DNA from: Pedobacter sp. Leaf216
Lineage (GTDB): Bacteria; Bacteroidota; Bacteroidia; Sphingobacteriales; Sphingobacteriaceae
Direction: 5' to 3'
DNA: 64,000 nucleotides
Assembly: GCF_001421515.1 (NCBI RefSeq)
Contig: NZ_LMKM01000003.1
Location: forward strand, 1 to 64,000
Position numbers and translations under genes: made by a program. Below, in pieces: positions 52,031 through 60,961 of the stretch (position 1 is its first letter; the number at the start of each line of letters is the position of its first letter). The notes beneath the pieces are model-generated. The model worked only from the letters and a program-made list of their open reading frames with translations. It was not told the DNA's origin and ran no database searches.

Positions 52031-52280
52031 ATGTTGCTAAAACCGAAAGAATCGCTGAGCGAACAAGATGTTAACAAAGGACTAAAAATAGTGATTTGGG
52101 ATGGTTTGGCCGCAGAAGCGATGACGGTTTTTTCAAGTGGTACATTTTTAGTTTCAATGGCACTGTTACTGGGTGCTAATAGCCTACAAATTGGCGTTTT
52201 GGCTGCCCTGCCATTGGCAACAAATGTTTTTCAGCTTGCTTCGGTATGGCTGGTCGGCCGTTACCACAACCGCCGTATTC
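52031..52280 (+). pseudogene. MFS transporter 5' fragment, cut off by deletion
   Basis: The first about 83 codons encode a cytoplasmic start (MLLKPKESLSEQDVNKGLKI) and two membrane helices (TFLVSMALLLGANSLQIGVL, ALPLATNVFQLASVWLVGRY) of a major-facilitator transporter. Normal MFS proteins have about 400 or more residues. Beyond NRR near 52280 the sequence is the reverse of the sigma-factor gene, and the frame closes at 52345. So only the N-terminus is left and transport is impossible. Confidence 0.75.
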
Positions 52281-52684
52281 TGGTATTTATAGCCTTCAAA
52301 ATATTTAATAAAGGGAACCGAATAGGTTGTGGGGAGCTTTTTTAGTGCATTTTTAATGTCTTCCAAAGCAAATTTGTTTTCAGCATGGTTTGTGGTTGCG
52401 CTTGTGCAAAGCTGCTCTGATGAGATTTCTTCCACTTGTAAAACGCGTTCCCTGTGGCGTTGCTGTTTGCGGTAACTGTTGATAAACGTGTTGCGCATAA
52501 TTACAAAAAGCCAGCCCTTGATATTGGTTCCCTGGTCAAATTTTGAGGCAAATCGTGTGGCCTTTACCAAAGTATCCTGTAGCAGATCATTTGCGTCATC
52601 AATATCATTGGTAAACTTTAATGCATGCGAACGCAAGGCGCCTGCATGAAGATTGATGCTGTTTGAAAATTCGTACTGTGTCAT
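52280..52684 (-). pseudogene. ECF sigma factor cut in region 4
   Basis: The gene starts with about 135 codons of an ECF sigma: HALKFTNDIDDANDLLQDTL (region 2.1-2.2), FDQGTNIKGWLFVIMRNTF (2.4), and LKKLPTTYSVPFIKYFEGYK (start of region 4). After KYQ at 52280 it would normally run into the DNA-binding helix-turn-helix, but here it reads NTAVVVTADQPYRSKL, the reverse of the MFS gene. The open frame to 52184 is thus chimeric (166 residues). -35 recognition is lost, so it is non-functional as a sigma factor. A breakpoint near 52280 fits a deletion that joined two convergent genes. Confidence 0.75.
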
Positions 52685-52936
52685 AGGTAAAGTGTTTAAG
52701 GATGTAAATAACTTTCCTCAAAGCATATACCATTTGGCATTGTGGTTTTCGTAATTTCAGAGGCTCACGTATAAACCGCAAATCACCTAAAAATCATACA
52801 GATAGCTAATTTAATGCGGTATATGCATCTATTTAAACATTGTTTCAGGCCAGCAAAAAATGCAGTTTAAACAGATAAAATGGTATTCAAGAAAGAGATG
52901 GATAATTGAAGTTTTAAAGTATAGTGTAGGAAATTC

Positions 52937-53431
52937 TTAGCTTTCAGACTTTAATATAATAGAGATTTTTCCATCTCTTTCCATAAAAATACTGTCAATT
53001 TGTTTTAAATCTTCCTGGTGCAGAAGGCTCCTAACTTCTTGCATAATATCAGAACGGCAAATCAATGCACGTTTCATTTTAATTTCGTTAAACTTTCCCT
53101 GGTGATAAAGGAGGATTTTTTTGCCTTCAGTAAATTTTTCCAATCGGGGATAGCTGCTGATCAGCCAACCCCAGATCCGGTGGAGGAGCACCACAACAAA
53201 ACAGGTTACCATTACTGGTATAAGTGGGGAAGCACCCACAACTGCACGGCTTAAAATTGCGCCTAGTAAAATTGCAATAATGTTATCAACAGGGCCTTTC
53301 ATGCCGAAAGATCTCCGGCCTGAAATCCTGATGAGCAAAAATGCGAGTATAAAAACAAATACACCCCTAACCGACATTTGAAGCACAGTTAAGTCATCGT
53401 TCTTTTCGATCAGGTTTTGTATTGTTTCCAT
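52937..53431 (-). CDS. DUF421 membrane protein without zinc ribbon
   Basis: A 164-residue DUF421 protein with three N-terminal helices (VFVFILAFLLIRISGRRSFG carries the RISGRRSFG motif, then NIIAILLGAILSRAVVGASP) and the short cytoplasmic part (YHQGKFNEIKMKRALICRSD). It lacks the terminal CxxC ribbon of the two at 11661-13063. The ATG at 53431 lies 12 bases after the stop of the SDR gene at 53444, forming an operon. Function unknown. Confidence 0.87.
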   Translation of the reverse strand: METIQNLIEKNDDLTVLQMSVRGVFVFILAFLLIRISGRRSFGMKGPVDNIIAILLGAILSRAVVGASPLIPVMVTCFVVVLLHRIWGWLISSYPRLEKFTEGKKILLYHQGKFNEIKMKRALICRSDIMQEVRSLLHQEDLKQIDSIFMERDGKISIILKSES

Positions 53432-53443
53432 ATTTTTTTGAAA

Positions 53444-54445
53444 TTAAGGTTGTCCGCTTCCTCCAGCAGCGCCATAAATCTGTCCGGTAGAAAAACTTGC
53501 GTCATTTGCGGCAAGCTGCACATAAATAGATGCCAGTTCTGCGGGTTGGCCTGGCCTTCCCAGTGGTGTTTCTTTACCAAATTCTTTCAGTTTTTCGGGT
53601 GTAGAACCTCCACCCATTTGTAATGGTGTCCATATTGGGCCCGGAGCAACACCATTTACCCTAATGCCTTTTGGACCAAGCTGTTTTGCCAGCGATTTTA
53701 CGAAATTTGTGGTGGCGGCTTTGGTTTGCGCGTAATCATAAAGGTCAGGAGAGGGGTCGGTTGCCTGCACAGAGGTGGTGCCAATGATAGATGAACCAGG
53801 TTTTAAATGCGGTAATGCTGCTTTAATAATCCAGAATGGCGCATATATATTGGTTTTAATCGTCCAGTCGAACTGTTCACTCGTTAAATCAGCAAGAGAT
53901 GGAGTACTTTGTTGCCTGGCTGCGTTGCTGATCAATATATCAAGGCCACCAAGTTGCGCCACAGCGGTATCAACCATTTTTTTGCAAAAATCTTCATTTC
54001 TGATATCCCCAGGGATAGCCACAGCCTTACGTCCCGCTTTTTTTATCAGTTCTATAACTTCTTTAGCATCAGGCTCTTCCTGCGGAAGGTAACCAATTGC
54101 AACATCTGCACCTTCCCTGGCATATGCAATTGCAGCTGCTCTACCCATACCTGAGTCGCCACCGGTAATCAGTGCTTTTCTACCCATCAGCCTGCCAGAG
54201 CCTTTGTAACTGTTTTCTCCATGATCGGGTCTTGGCTCCATTTTGCTTGCCAATGCCGGCCATGGTTGGTTCTGGTGGTTAAAAGGCGGACGAGGGTACT
54301 TTGTTGTCGGGTCTTCCAGTGCTGCAGCAGGCCAAGTATTATCGTCGGTTAAAGTTGCGGCGCTTAAATTCGGCGATATGGCCATACCCGCCAGCCCAAG
54401 GCTAAGGCCGCCAATAGCCTTTCTTCTTGTAATTTTGTTTTCCAT
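53444..54445 (-). CDS. Tat-signal SDR (YghA/glucose-dehydrogenase-like)
   Basis: A 333-residue SDR with a twin-arginine-type signal (TRRKAIGGLSLGLAGMAISP); an ATG two codons upstream (54451) is also in frame. The segment KYPRPPFNHQNQPWPALASK matches the extended YghA/YhdF group of stress-induced SDRs. Cofactor motif LITGGDSGMGRAAAIAYA, catalytic Tyr in YDYAQTKAAT and Ser in IIGTTSVQA. Exported SDRs are uncommon because NAD(P) is cytoplasmic. It is the first gene of an operon with DUF421 52937. Substrate unknown. Confidence 0.88.
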   Translation of the reverse strand: MENKITRRKAIGGLSLGLAGMAISPNLSAATLTDDNTWPAAALEDPTTKYPRPPFNHQNQPWPALASKMEPRPDHGENSYKGSGRLMGRKALITGGDSGMGRAAAIAYAREGADVAIGYLPQEEPDAKEVIELIKKAGRKAVAIPGDIRNEDFCKKMVDTAVAQLGGLDILISNAARQQSTPSLADLTSEQFDWTIKTNIYAPFWIIKAALPHLKPGSSIIGTTSVQATDPSPDLYDYAQTKAATTNFVKSLAKQLGPKGIRVNGVAPGPIWTPLQMGGGSTPEKLKEFGKETPLGRPGQPAELASIYVQLAANDASFSTGQIYGAAGGSGQP

Positions 54446-54681
54446 GTTCATAATGATATCTATTATAGGTATTTATATAACCAGAGCAGGAATTAGATGG
54501 TTTGTTTTTTTTAGAAGTTTATCAGATGATCTTTCTCAAACCGGTTAGCCTTATTTCTTAAGATGCTTAATGGGAGTCATAGCTAATCAGCATTTTTCGA
54601 AGCTGTAGCAGCTTCTGTTTATCCGAACAATTCGACAATTTATAATGTTAACCTATATATAAAAGGTTTTATTTTAAAATT

Positions 54682-54864
54682 ATGGATACACAGAAAGACA
54701 AACACACAACTGATGAAGATAAGGTTCTTCCAGTTCCAGATTCGCAGTTAGAGGGTAGCGATGCTGATAAGGCTTATGATGAAAATGGTGAGTTTGGGGA
54801 AAGTACAAAAGATAAAGATGAAGAGCAATCTAATACTCCAGAAGGTAGCGATGCTGATGGCTAA
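54682..54864 (+). CDS. Small acidic hydrophilic protein
   Basis: A 60-residue protein dominated by Asp, Glu, Lys and Ser (DTQKDKHTTDEDKVLPVPDS). The motif EGSDAD occurs twice (about residues 24 and 54), suggesting an internal repeat. No hydrophobic segment; probably disordered. It lies 53 bases before the DUF72 gene. It is the last of the hydrophilin-like set here. Function unknown. Confidence 0.65.
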   Translation: MDTQKDKHTTDEDKVLPVPDSQLEGSDADKAYDENGEFGESTKDKDEEQSNTPEGSDADG

Positions 54865-54916
54865 TTAGCTTTTTACAGATTGATAAAATTGCAAAAGCAA
54901 TTGATTAATAATCCTT

Positions 54917-55684
54917 ATGACAAACCAATTTACCAATAGCTTTTATACTGGTACCAGCGGACTTTTGCTCCCGGTGCCCAATAAAGCTTTTTACCCGGAA
55001 GAATTTAAAGAAAAATCAAGACTTTGCTATTATGCTTCGTTGATGAACAGCATCGAAATCAATAGTTCTTTTTATAAAATTCCAATGGCCTCAACGATAA
55101 AAAAATGGGCGCAGGATGTTCCGGAAGATTTCAGGTTTACGTTTAAGCTTTTTAAAGGAATTACCCATAATCCGCAACTTGGCTTCGATCCATCCGATGT
55201 TTACAGGTTTATGGAAGTGATTTCGAATGTTGCAGATAAAAAGGGCTCCATTTTGGTACAGTTTCCACCAAGTGTAAGGATTGCGCAAATCGGTCAGTTA
55301 ATGCGTTTAATGGACGTGCTGAGTGATTGTAATGACCAAAAGCGGTGGAATATAGCATTCGAGTTCCGGCATCAATCCCTTTACATACAGCAAGTTTTAG
55401 ATCTTCTGCAAGATCATGGTTTCGGCCTGGTTATTCATGATAAAGGAAACGAAACTGGCATATTTGATGCCTTACAGAGCGATTTCAGGTATGTAAGGTT
55501 TCATGGTCCGGGTGGTAATTACAGGGGAAGTTACCAGGATGATCTGCTTTGGGAATATGCAGGATATATCAATGAATGGATTGCAGAAAACAAAACCGTT
55601 TATGTGTATTTTAACAATACCATGGGGAATGCAATTGATAACCTGAATACACTTAATCGATTTGTAGGAGATTTTTTATCCTAA
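54917..55684 (+). CDS. DUF72 family protein
   Basis: A 255-residue DUF72 TIM-barrel protein, paralogue of 22295-23035. Motifs: FYTGTSGLLLPVPNKAFYPE, LMNSIEINSSFYKIP, FRFTFKLFKGITHN, KGSILVQFPPSVR, FEFRHQSLYI and FHGPGGNYRGSYQ. The GTSG motif and the FHGP end are conserved, but the N-terminal loop has an insertion. Activity unknown; two copies in a stress region suggest related use. Confidence 0.9.
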   Translation: MTNQFTNSFYTGTSGLLLPVPNKAFYPEEFKEKSRLCYYASLMNSIEINSSFYKIPMASTIKKWAQDVPEDFRFTFKLFKGITHNPQLGFDPSDVYRFMEVISNVADKKGSILVQFPPSVRIAQIGQLMRLMDVLSDCNDQKRWNIAFEFRHQSLYIQQVLDLLQDHGFGLVIHDKGNETGIFDALQSDFRYVRFHGPGGNYRGSYQDDLLWEYAGYINEWIAENKTVYVYFNNTMGNAIDNLNTLNRFVGDFLS

Positions 55685-55775
55685 TTTCCTCAGGTAAATG
55701 TTTCAATAAACTTCCACCCCTGATCAGAATGGAAGTTTATTTCACAAAATTAATTTAGTATTATAATTCTTTGTG

Positions 55776-56576
55776 CTAATCTTTTTTAGGTTCTACAGGT
55801 TCCTGCATTTTTTCCATTTGCGTAGCTTGTATACTATCGGGCGTAACATTACCAAGGGCAATTTGTACTTTATTTTTAAAACCAGATACCACCATATCCT
55901 GGCCAGCCAATAAAGCATCGTAGCCATCTTGTGCAACTTTTTGTGGATCGGCAAGTTCGCCTTCCTGTACAATTTTTGCATTCAGCATATCCGCTTTTCT
56001 GAAAAAATCTGTATCAGTAGCTCCTGGCAAAAGGGATGTTACGCTTACACCTGTATCTTTCAATTCATTGCGGATGGCCTCACTAAATGAATGCACAAAT
56101 GCCTTTGTGCCATGGTATACCGCCTGGTAAGGCCCTGGAGCTTTACTTGCAATTGACGCAAGATTCAGAATTTTTCCTGTTCCATTTGCTACCATATCCT
56201 TCACAAAAAGCTTTGTCAACGTAATCAAAGATGCAATGTTCAGTTGAATAATATCCAATTCACGTTTAAGGTCGTTTTCTATAAATTTGCCGTAAACGCC
56301 TTGTCCTGCATCATTTACCAATACATCAACCTGGTGGCCCAATGCCTGTATATGTTCATAAAGTTCTTCCGCTGCGCCCGGTAGAAAAAGGTCTTTACTT
56401 ATCGCAATTACCTCAATACCTTGCTGTTCCAGTACTGCCGTCGTCGACTCGAGTTTTTGCTGGTCACGGGCAACAATAATTAGGTTAAAGTTATCCTTTG
56501 CAAAAAGTTTGGCAAGCTCAAAGCCGATGCCGCTTGTAGCGCCGGTAATCAGCGCGAAATGTTTTTGACTATCCAT
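55776..56576 (-). CDS. Short-chain dehydrogenase/reductase
   Basis: A 266-residue classical SDR: ALITGATSGIGFELAKLFAK, VLVNDAGQGVYGKF, NLASIASKAPG (Ser) and YHGTKAFVHSFSEA (Tyr-Lys). The C-terminus is extended by about 20 residues (TQMEKMQEPVEPKKD). Cytoplasmic. It stands alone. The YqjQ/DltE-like SDR group with the same layout acts on small ketones or sugars, but the substrate here is not known. Confidence 0.88.
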   Translation of the reverse strand: MDSQKHFALITGATSGIGFELAKLFAKDNFNLIIVARDQQKLESTTAVLEQQGIEVIAISKDLFLPGAAEELYEHIQALGHQVDVLVNDAGQGVYGKFIENDLKRELDIIQLNIASLITLTKLFVKDMVANGTGKILNLASIASKAPGPYQAVYHGTKAFVHSFSEAIRNELKDTGVSVTSLLPGATDTDFFRKADMLNAKIVQEGELADPQKVAQDGYDALLAGQDMVVSGFKNKVQIALGNVTPDSIQATQMEKMQEPVEPKKD

Positions 56577-56699
56577 AATTTCCTTATTAGTTATTAATTC
56601 AACATAGCCAAAACTGAAAAAGATTTTATTTTTTTGATTTTCTTAAAATCACTTCAACACACAAAAGTTTAAACCGGGTACTCATTTATAATGTTTTAA

Positions 56700-57002
56700 A
56701 TGAAAAAATCGTCAATACCTATGGAAAAAACTTTAAAAGTGAAAACCAAAAATGTTACTGCGAATATTAGAACGTTACGGCAGTATAGGGAATACAGCCA
56801 GGAATACGTGGCCAGTAAAATAAAAATATCTCAGAATGGCTATAGTAAGCTCGAACTCGGTGCCATAAGGCTCACCATTGATCATCTTTTTGGAATTGCT
56901 GATGTGCTTGAAGTAGATCCATTGATTTTGTTGACCATTAAACCCGATGATGTGTTAAAAACCGCCATATCTGACCCGGTATCAAATCCAATAATGTTGT
57001 AA
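56700..57002 (+). CDS. XRE-family helix-turn-helix regulator
   Basis: A 100-residue DNA-binding protein. The HTH is at about residues 17-75: NIRTLRQYREYSQEYVASKI, then KISQNGYSKLELGAIRLTID, HLFGIADVLEVDPLILL. The ATG at 56700 or at 56721 (MEKTLKVKTK) may be used. It is monocistronic, downstream of a divergent SDR, and might control that gene or itself. Ligand or partner unknown. Confidence 0.88.
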   Translation: MKKSSIPMEKTLKVKTKNVTANIRTLRQYREYSQEYVASKIKISQNGYSKLELGAIRLTIDHLFGIADVLEVDPLILLTIKPDDVLKTAISDPVSNPIML

Positions 57003-57330
57003 TAATAATCTCTGAAATATTTGCAACCTATGCTGGTAAATTAATCTTCGAAAAATAATGATTACTAAAGCCTTTACAATTACAACCAATATTTAGCTTC
57101 CTGCCATTGTTAACTTTTCTAAACCAAGTAGAAATGGCCAATGTTTTAATAGAAAAAAAGCAAAGAGGCAGTCAGCATTAAAATCATAGTTTAAAGCCTG
57201 ATAGATAAACACCTCAGAAGAAAATAATGTTACACGCAGGCTTACTGGTGGGGGTGATGAGGAATTAAATTTTTCTGAATATTTAGTGTGTAATGCCGCT
57301 GAAAGATAGATAAATTAAAATAAAAAATCC
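57003..57330. other. Non-coding stretch
   Basis: About 330 AT-rich bases with no gene, repeat or strong hairpin recognised. Confidence 0.3.
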
Positions 57331-57939
57331 ATGGAAAAATCGGGTAACAACTTGGTGCCACAACAAGTGGTGGGTACACAGATGGATGTGGTAGAAGAGC
57401 GAAAACTGAGTAGTTTAAGCCAGGCACAAGAATTCTTTTCCCTTGCCGCTAAAAAGCTATTGGCTGTTAATGAATGGGGAAGGATTTCGGGTTTGTCAGA
57501 CTTTAAAATATATGATTCTGATGGCAACCAAGTATCGCGGCCAGCTCAAAAAGGAGATTTTATCTGCATTGATATACCCGGACCAGGATCGATAGCTGGT
57601 GGTGGATTTGATTTGGTGCGTGTGGAAGAAATAAATATAGAAAATGATGGCGATTGTGAAATGATCGCAATGTGTGTGCGGCCCTGTTCAAACCCTTTTA
57701 GCAAAGATCAGCAGGTTGCTCACTTTCTTAAAGATCAGGCTACATCTACTTTCATCATCCGGCGCGATAGAATAACAGTTTGGGCAGAAGAACACGGCAG
57801 AAATGAGGTAGCCAATACAAATGAAGGAAACTTACTCGATAGGGGCAGGAATCTTATTGTCGGGTTGGGTGCTAAATTAGGTCTGTCATACCCGCAATGG
57901 AAAATGTTGGTAAAAGGCCTGCTTTATGGAAAGCCTTAA
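57331..57939 (+). CDS. Hypothetical protein
   Basis: A 202-residue soluble protein, not recognised. It starts with a polar 30-residue stretch, then a helical part (LSQAQEFFSLAAKKLLAV), a beta-rich region (GDFICIDIPGPGSIAGGGFD, VRVEEINIENDGDCEMIAM), and a helical end (LIVGLGAKLGLSYPQWKMLV). No signal peptide. Tryptophans and cysteines are scattered with no metal motif. It stands alone, upstream of another unknown gene at 58309. Function unknown. Confidence 0.65.
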   Translation: MEKSGNNLVPQQVVGTQMDVVEERKLSSLSQAQEFFSLAAKKLLAVNEWGRISGLSDFKIYDSDGNQVSRPAQKGDFICIDIPGPGSIAGGGFDLVRVEEINIENDGDCEMIAMCVRPCSNPFSKDQQVAHFLKDQATSTFIIRRDRITVWAEEHGRNEVANTNEGNLLDRGRNLIVGLGAKLGLSYPQWKMLVKGLLYGKP

Positions 57940-58308
57940 ATAGTTGTATTTTGCTAAATTTTCTGCTAAAAGTGGAGAAGAAACTGATATTTTTTGTGGT
58001 TTTAAACATTTTTTAACCTTAATTTATTGTAATAACTATTTTCTACAACATTTCTAACCTCAAGTTTTATCTGTCAAATTTTCAAGGATTCTGTGTTTAG
58101 TAGTTTAAATTATACAATATTTTGGGTATCAAGGATTAAAAATTGTCGGGAACTGGTCAAAATTAAATTATTGTATACGGGTTTATTGGCCAGAAAGATG
58201 ACATATGTCAATAAAATAACTATTTGCCTAGTTCTTAGCCTTCAAAAAAACGATGTGGCACAAAAGTTGAAAAAGCATATGCTTTAATCAACTATCTCTT
58301 ACGAACCT
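57940..58308. other. Non-coding stretch
   Basis: About 370 bases. A weak 64-codon frame (58093-58287, leucine/isoleucine/lysine-rich) is present but has no start context or coding bias that convinces. Nothing else was recognised. Confidence 0.3.
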
Positions 58309-58563
58309 ATGTTTAACAATTCTGAATTCGACAGTTTCAAAAAAGATATCTTAAAGCGCCTAAGGCCTGCCCTTAAACCTTTGGATATTAAGAATGACTT
58401 TCTGGAAGTATCAACAAGCTACCTAGGGGTAGCGTATGAAGTCCGCATTATGGGCGGACGTGACTTAAATGGCAATTATTTTTGGGAAGTGGTTAGGGTA
58501 ATCAATAGAAGTATTATCCCATCCAATCTTGACTATAGCATTTCTAAAGTAAATAATGGCTAA
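58309..58563 (+). CDS. Hypothetical small protein
   Basis: An 84-residue soluble protein, not recognised. It has a charged helical start (FNNSEFDSFKKDILKRLRPA) followed by a beta-rich part (FLEVSTSYLGVAYEVRIMGG). The ATG at 58309 follows a pyrimidine-rich leader. No signal peptide or domain motif. It is followed after about 170 bases by an orphan promoter and hairpin. Function unknown. Confidence 0.5.
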   Translation: MFNNSEFDSFKKDILKRLRPALKPLDIKNDFLEVSTSYLGVAYEVRIMGGRDLNGNYFWEVVRVINRSIIPSNLDYSISKVNNG

Positions 58564-58732
58564 GTGCGCTTAGCCCAAATTCACTAACACTATTATTTAA
58601 GATAAATTGCTGCACTTACCTAATGTAAGTGCGTGAATTATAAGGTATACAGTAAGCACTGCATGGGATGTTTATCAATAAAGAACCAAAAGTATAGCCA
58701 ATTATAGTAAGCTTAATGACTATAAAGGGCTA

Positions 58733-58763
58733 TTTGACACTGCCTGTTGTAGTGCTACTTTTG
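58733..58763 (+). promoter_or_regulatory. Consensus Bacteroidota promoter
   Basis: TTTG (58733-58736), then 19 bases, then TACTTTTG (58756-58763) matches the Bacteroidota TTTG-N19-TAnnTTTG primary-sigma promoter exactly. Transcription would start near 58770 and run rightward, but no plus-strand gene follows; a hairpin at 58798-58829 would end it after about 60 bases. Confidence 0.6.
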
Positions 58764-58769
58764 TATTCT

Positions 58770-58829
58770 TCATAAATCACGGGACGATTTTTTTTCTACA
58801 CCACCTTTCGGATGAGAGGTGGTGTTTTA
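58770..58829 (+). ncRNA. Candidate small RNA of about 60 nt
   Basis: Deduced only from a consensus promoter at 58733-58763 and a terminator-like hairpin ending at about 58829, with no ORF between. The transcript would hold an unpaired 5' part with a run of eight T and a GGTGG-type stem. The start and end are predicted, and conservation was not checked. Confidence 0.3.
58798..58829 (+). terminator. Hairpin terminator
   Basis: ACACCACCT (58798-58806) pairs with AGGTGGTGT (58817-58825) around a 10-base loop and is followed by TTT. It would end transcription from the promoter at 58733. It may also serve the minus-strand gene ending at 58914, though that is less likely. Confidence 0.7.
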
Positions 58830-58913
58830 AATGATTTACCTAAGTTATAGATTTATATTACTTAAACCAATAGCCACTTTATAATACAGCTTATTATTTA
58901 TTCACATTAAATG

Positions 58914-59663
58914 TTAGTAAGGCAGGTTGTGTTTCATTGGGATGTTAATTCTTACCCTTGTTCCTCTGTAATTTTCGATAATTAAACCTGCTTTTAGCCT
59001 TTTGGCTCTTATCCTGATATTTTCCATGCCTACTCCTGCAGATTTATGCTCAGCCGGATCGAAACCTATGCCATTATCTTTTATAGAAAATATAAGCTGA
59101 TCTTTTTCAACCTCGATCAGAAGTTTTACCTCTGTAGCTTTGGAGTGTTTAAGCACATTATGACCAATTTCTTTAGCAATGAGATAACAATCGCGTCTAC
59201 TCTGACTTTCCAATTCAACAGCCGGAATAATTTCGGGAAGTTCGGAGCTGAACACAATATCAGTATGTTCGAAAATTTTTCTAACCTGCTCATCAATGAA
59301 ATAGATCAAGCTTTCCAGATGGTCGCTTTCAGCATTCGAGCTCCAGATAATTTCTCTGATTCGCACCGTTATTTCACTTATCATGCCTTCCAGGTTTTTA
59401 AGTTCGGTAACCTCCGGCATTATCCGGGCTATATGTTCGGCGTATAACTTTATTGCAGTAAGTCCCGATCCGATATCATCATGTATTTCTCCACTGATTC
59501 TGTCGCGTTCTGCCTTGATCAGTAAAGCCTGGTTTTTATACTTTCTTTTAAATTTTACTGAAGTTCTATAATATTTAAGCAGAATGAACAATGTGAACAG
59601 AATGAGAACGGCTAATAAAATGTGTAAAAAATCGAAAGGTTTTTGATGGAAATTGAGCTGCAT
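58914..59663 (-). CDS. NarL-type sensor histidine kinase with one membrane helix
   Basis: A 249-residue histidine kinase. One N-terminal membrane helix (FLHILLAVLILFTLFILLKY) precedes HisKA_3 with H61 in ISGEIHDDIGSGLTAIKLYA, then HATPase with IAKEIGHNVLKHSKATEV, DNGIGFDP and GVGMENIRIRAKRLKAGLI. No periplasmic sensor, so it probably senses through partners or the membrane. The LuxR-type regulator at 60042 is divergent and 378 bases away, so the two are likely partners but not in one operon. Confidence 0.88.
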   Translation of the reverse strand: MQLNFHQKPFDFLHILLAVLILFTLFILLKYYRTSVKFKRKYKNQALLIKAERDRISGEIHDDIGSGLTAIKLYAEHIARIMPEVTELKNLEGMISEITVRIREIIWSSNAESDHLESLIYFIDEQVRKIFEHTDIVFSSELPEIIPAVELESQSRRDCYLIAKEIGHNVLKHSKATEVKLLIEVEKDQLIFSIKDNGIGFDPAEHKSAGVGMENIRIRAKRLKAGLIIENYRGTRVRINIPMKHNLPY

Positions 59664-60041
59664 ATTTTTTGGTCTTTATTAGATGGATGTGCCTATTTGT
59701 TCATTATGGTAACTTTTTGTATTATTTATACTACTAAATTTACCCATTTTTGCGTTAATGTGTATTACTATTTCGCCCTTTATATGTATTTTCCATAGGT
59801 TAAATAAGTACAAATCATACGTTGTAACTATGTGATATCAAAGGGCATAGATAAAACTTTTCTTTTTTATAGGTTTGTACCGTTCAGTAAAATGGATAAA
59901 AAGGTTGTCTCCCTTCTTAATAAATTTCTTAAGCCACACTAGCATCAACATGTTTTAGAGTGGTTTACCGAAAAAACTGTGAAGATAAAATAAAAAAGGG
60001 GTAAGGCATATAACAATATTACCTAAAAATAACGCATTATT
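59664..60041. other. Divergent region with a possible promoter
   Basis: About 380 bases between the kinase and its likely response regulator. A TAGGTTTG box at 59870-59877 fits the Bacteroidota -7 element, pointing rightward to the gene at 60042, but no good -33 TTG lies in front of it. Nothing else recognised. Confidence 0.35.
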
Positions 60042-60677
60042 ATGATTTCGGTGTCAATTATTGAGGATCACAGTCTTTACAGGAACATTTTGGCAAGTTC
60101 CATCCTCGAAAACAAGTCTTTTGAATTAAAAGGTGTTTATTCCTCGGCGGAAGAAGCATTAGAAAAATTGCCGAACGAATCTCCGGATATCGCTATAGTA
60201 GATATCAAGTTGTCCAACATGTCGGGTATTGATCTTGTAATGCAGAGTAAAGAAGGCTTAAATAAAACACTTTTTTTAATGTGCACGGGTTTCCAGAATG
60301 ATGAAAAAATTTTCAGTGCTTTACAAGCTGGAGCATCCGGATACATCATTAAAGGTTCTACTTCTACAGAAATTCACGATGCACTGATTGAGCTTTACAA
60401 TGGAGGTTCGCCAATGAGTCCTTACATTGCCAGAAAAGTGATTAGCCTTATCCAGGGAAGCAAGCCTACAAAGCAAAAACTTGATTTAGGCTTAAGCGAA
60501 CGTGAGCTTGAAGTTTTATCACTTTTAAGTAAAGGTTTATTATATAAAGAAATTTCAGAAATGCTTTTTATAAGTCCGAATACTGTGAAAAATCATTGTA
60601 AAAACATCTATAAAAGGCTTCACGTACAAAATAAGATAGAAGCACTGAATAAATTTAAAGATTACAGTTATAACTAA
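60042..60677 (+). CDS. LuxR-type response regulator
   Basis: A 211-residue response regulator. The receiver has phospho-acceptor D54 in IAIVDIKLSNMSG and K104 in YIIKGSTS, with the start SIIEDHSLYRN. The LuxR HTH (about residues 150-205) is LSERELEVLSLLSKGLLYKE then ISPNTVKNHCKNIYKRL. Probably paired with the NarL-type kinase at 58914. Targets unknown. Confidence 0.92.
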   Translation: MISVSIIEDHSLYRNILASSILENKSFELKGVYSSAEEALEKLPNESPDIAIVDIKLSNMSGIDLVMQSKEGLNKTLFLMCTGFQNDEKIFSALQAGASGYIIKGSTSTEIHDALIELYNGGSPMSPYIARKVISLIQGSKPTKQKLDLGLSERELEVLSLLSKGLLYKEISEMLFISPNTVKNHCKNIYKRLHVQNKIEALNKFKDYSYN

Positions 60678-60961
60678 AACATTATTAACCATTGTATGCG
60701 TATTCCCTAGTACGCTTGTTTCAACATAACCAAAAAACCAAGCCATTCTAATATTCGTATGAACTAGACTGGTGATTTTATAGTTCCGATTTCGTTTAAC
60801 GCATTATATGTAAGCAGAATGAAATTATATGAAAACCTTTAAAAGTACACCCTGTTGTTGTGTTGTTGTCAATCCCTATTATTGTGAGGTCATCCTTATT
60901 GATCTAATCGATTTTAATTAGCCTTAATAGGCAGTAACCAATTTTAAAGTTTATTTTCCAT

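Noticed and set aside
58093..58287. 64-codon plus-strand frame
   Set aside because: High Leu/Ile/Lys content matches AT-rich noise; no start context and no plausible family.
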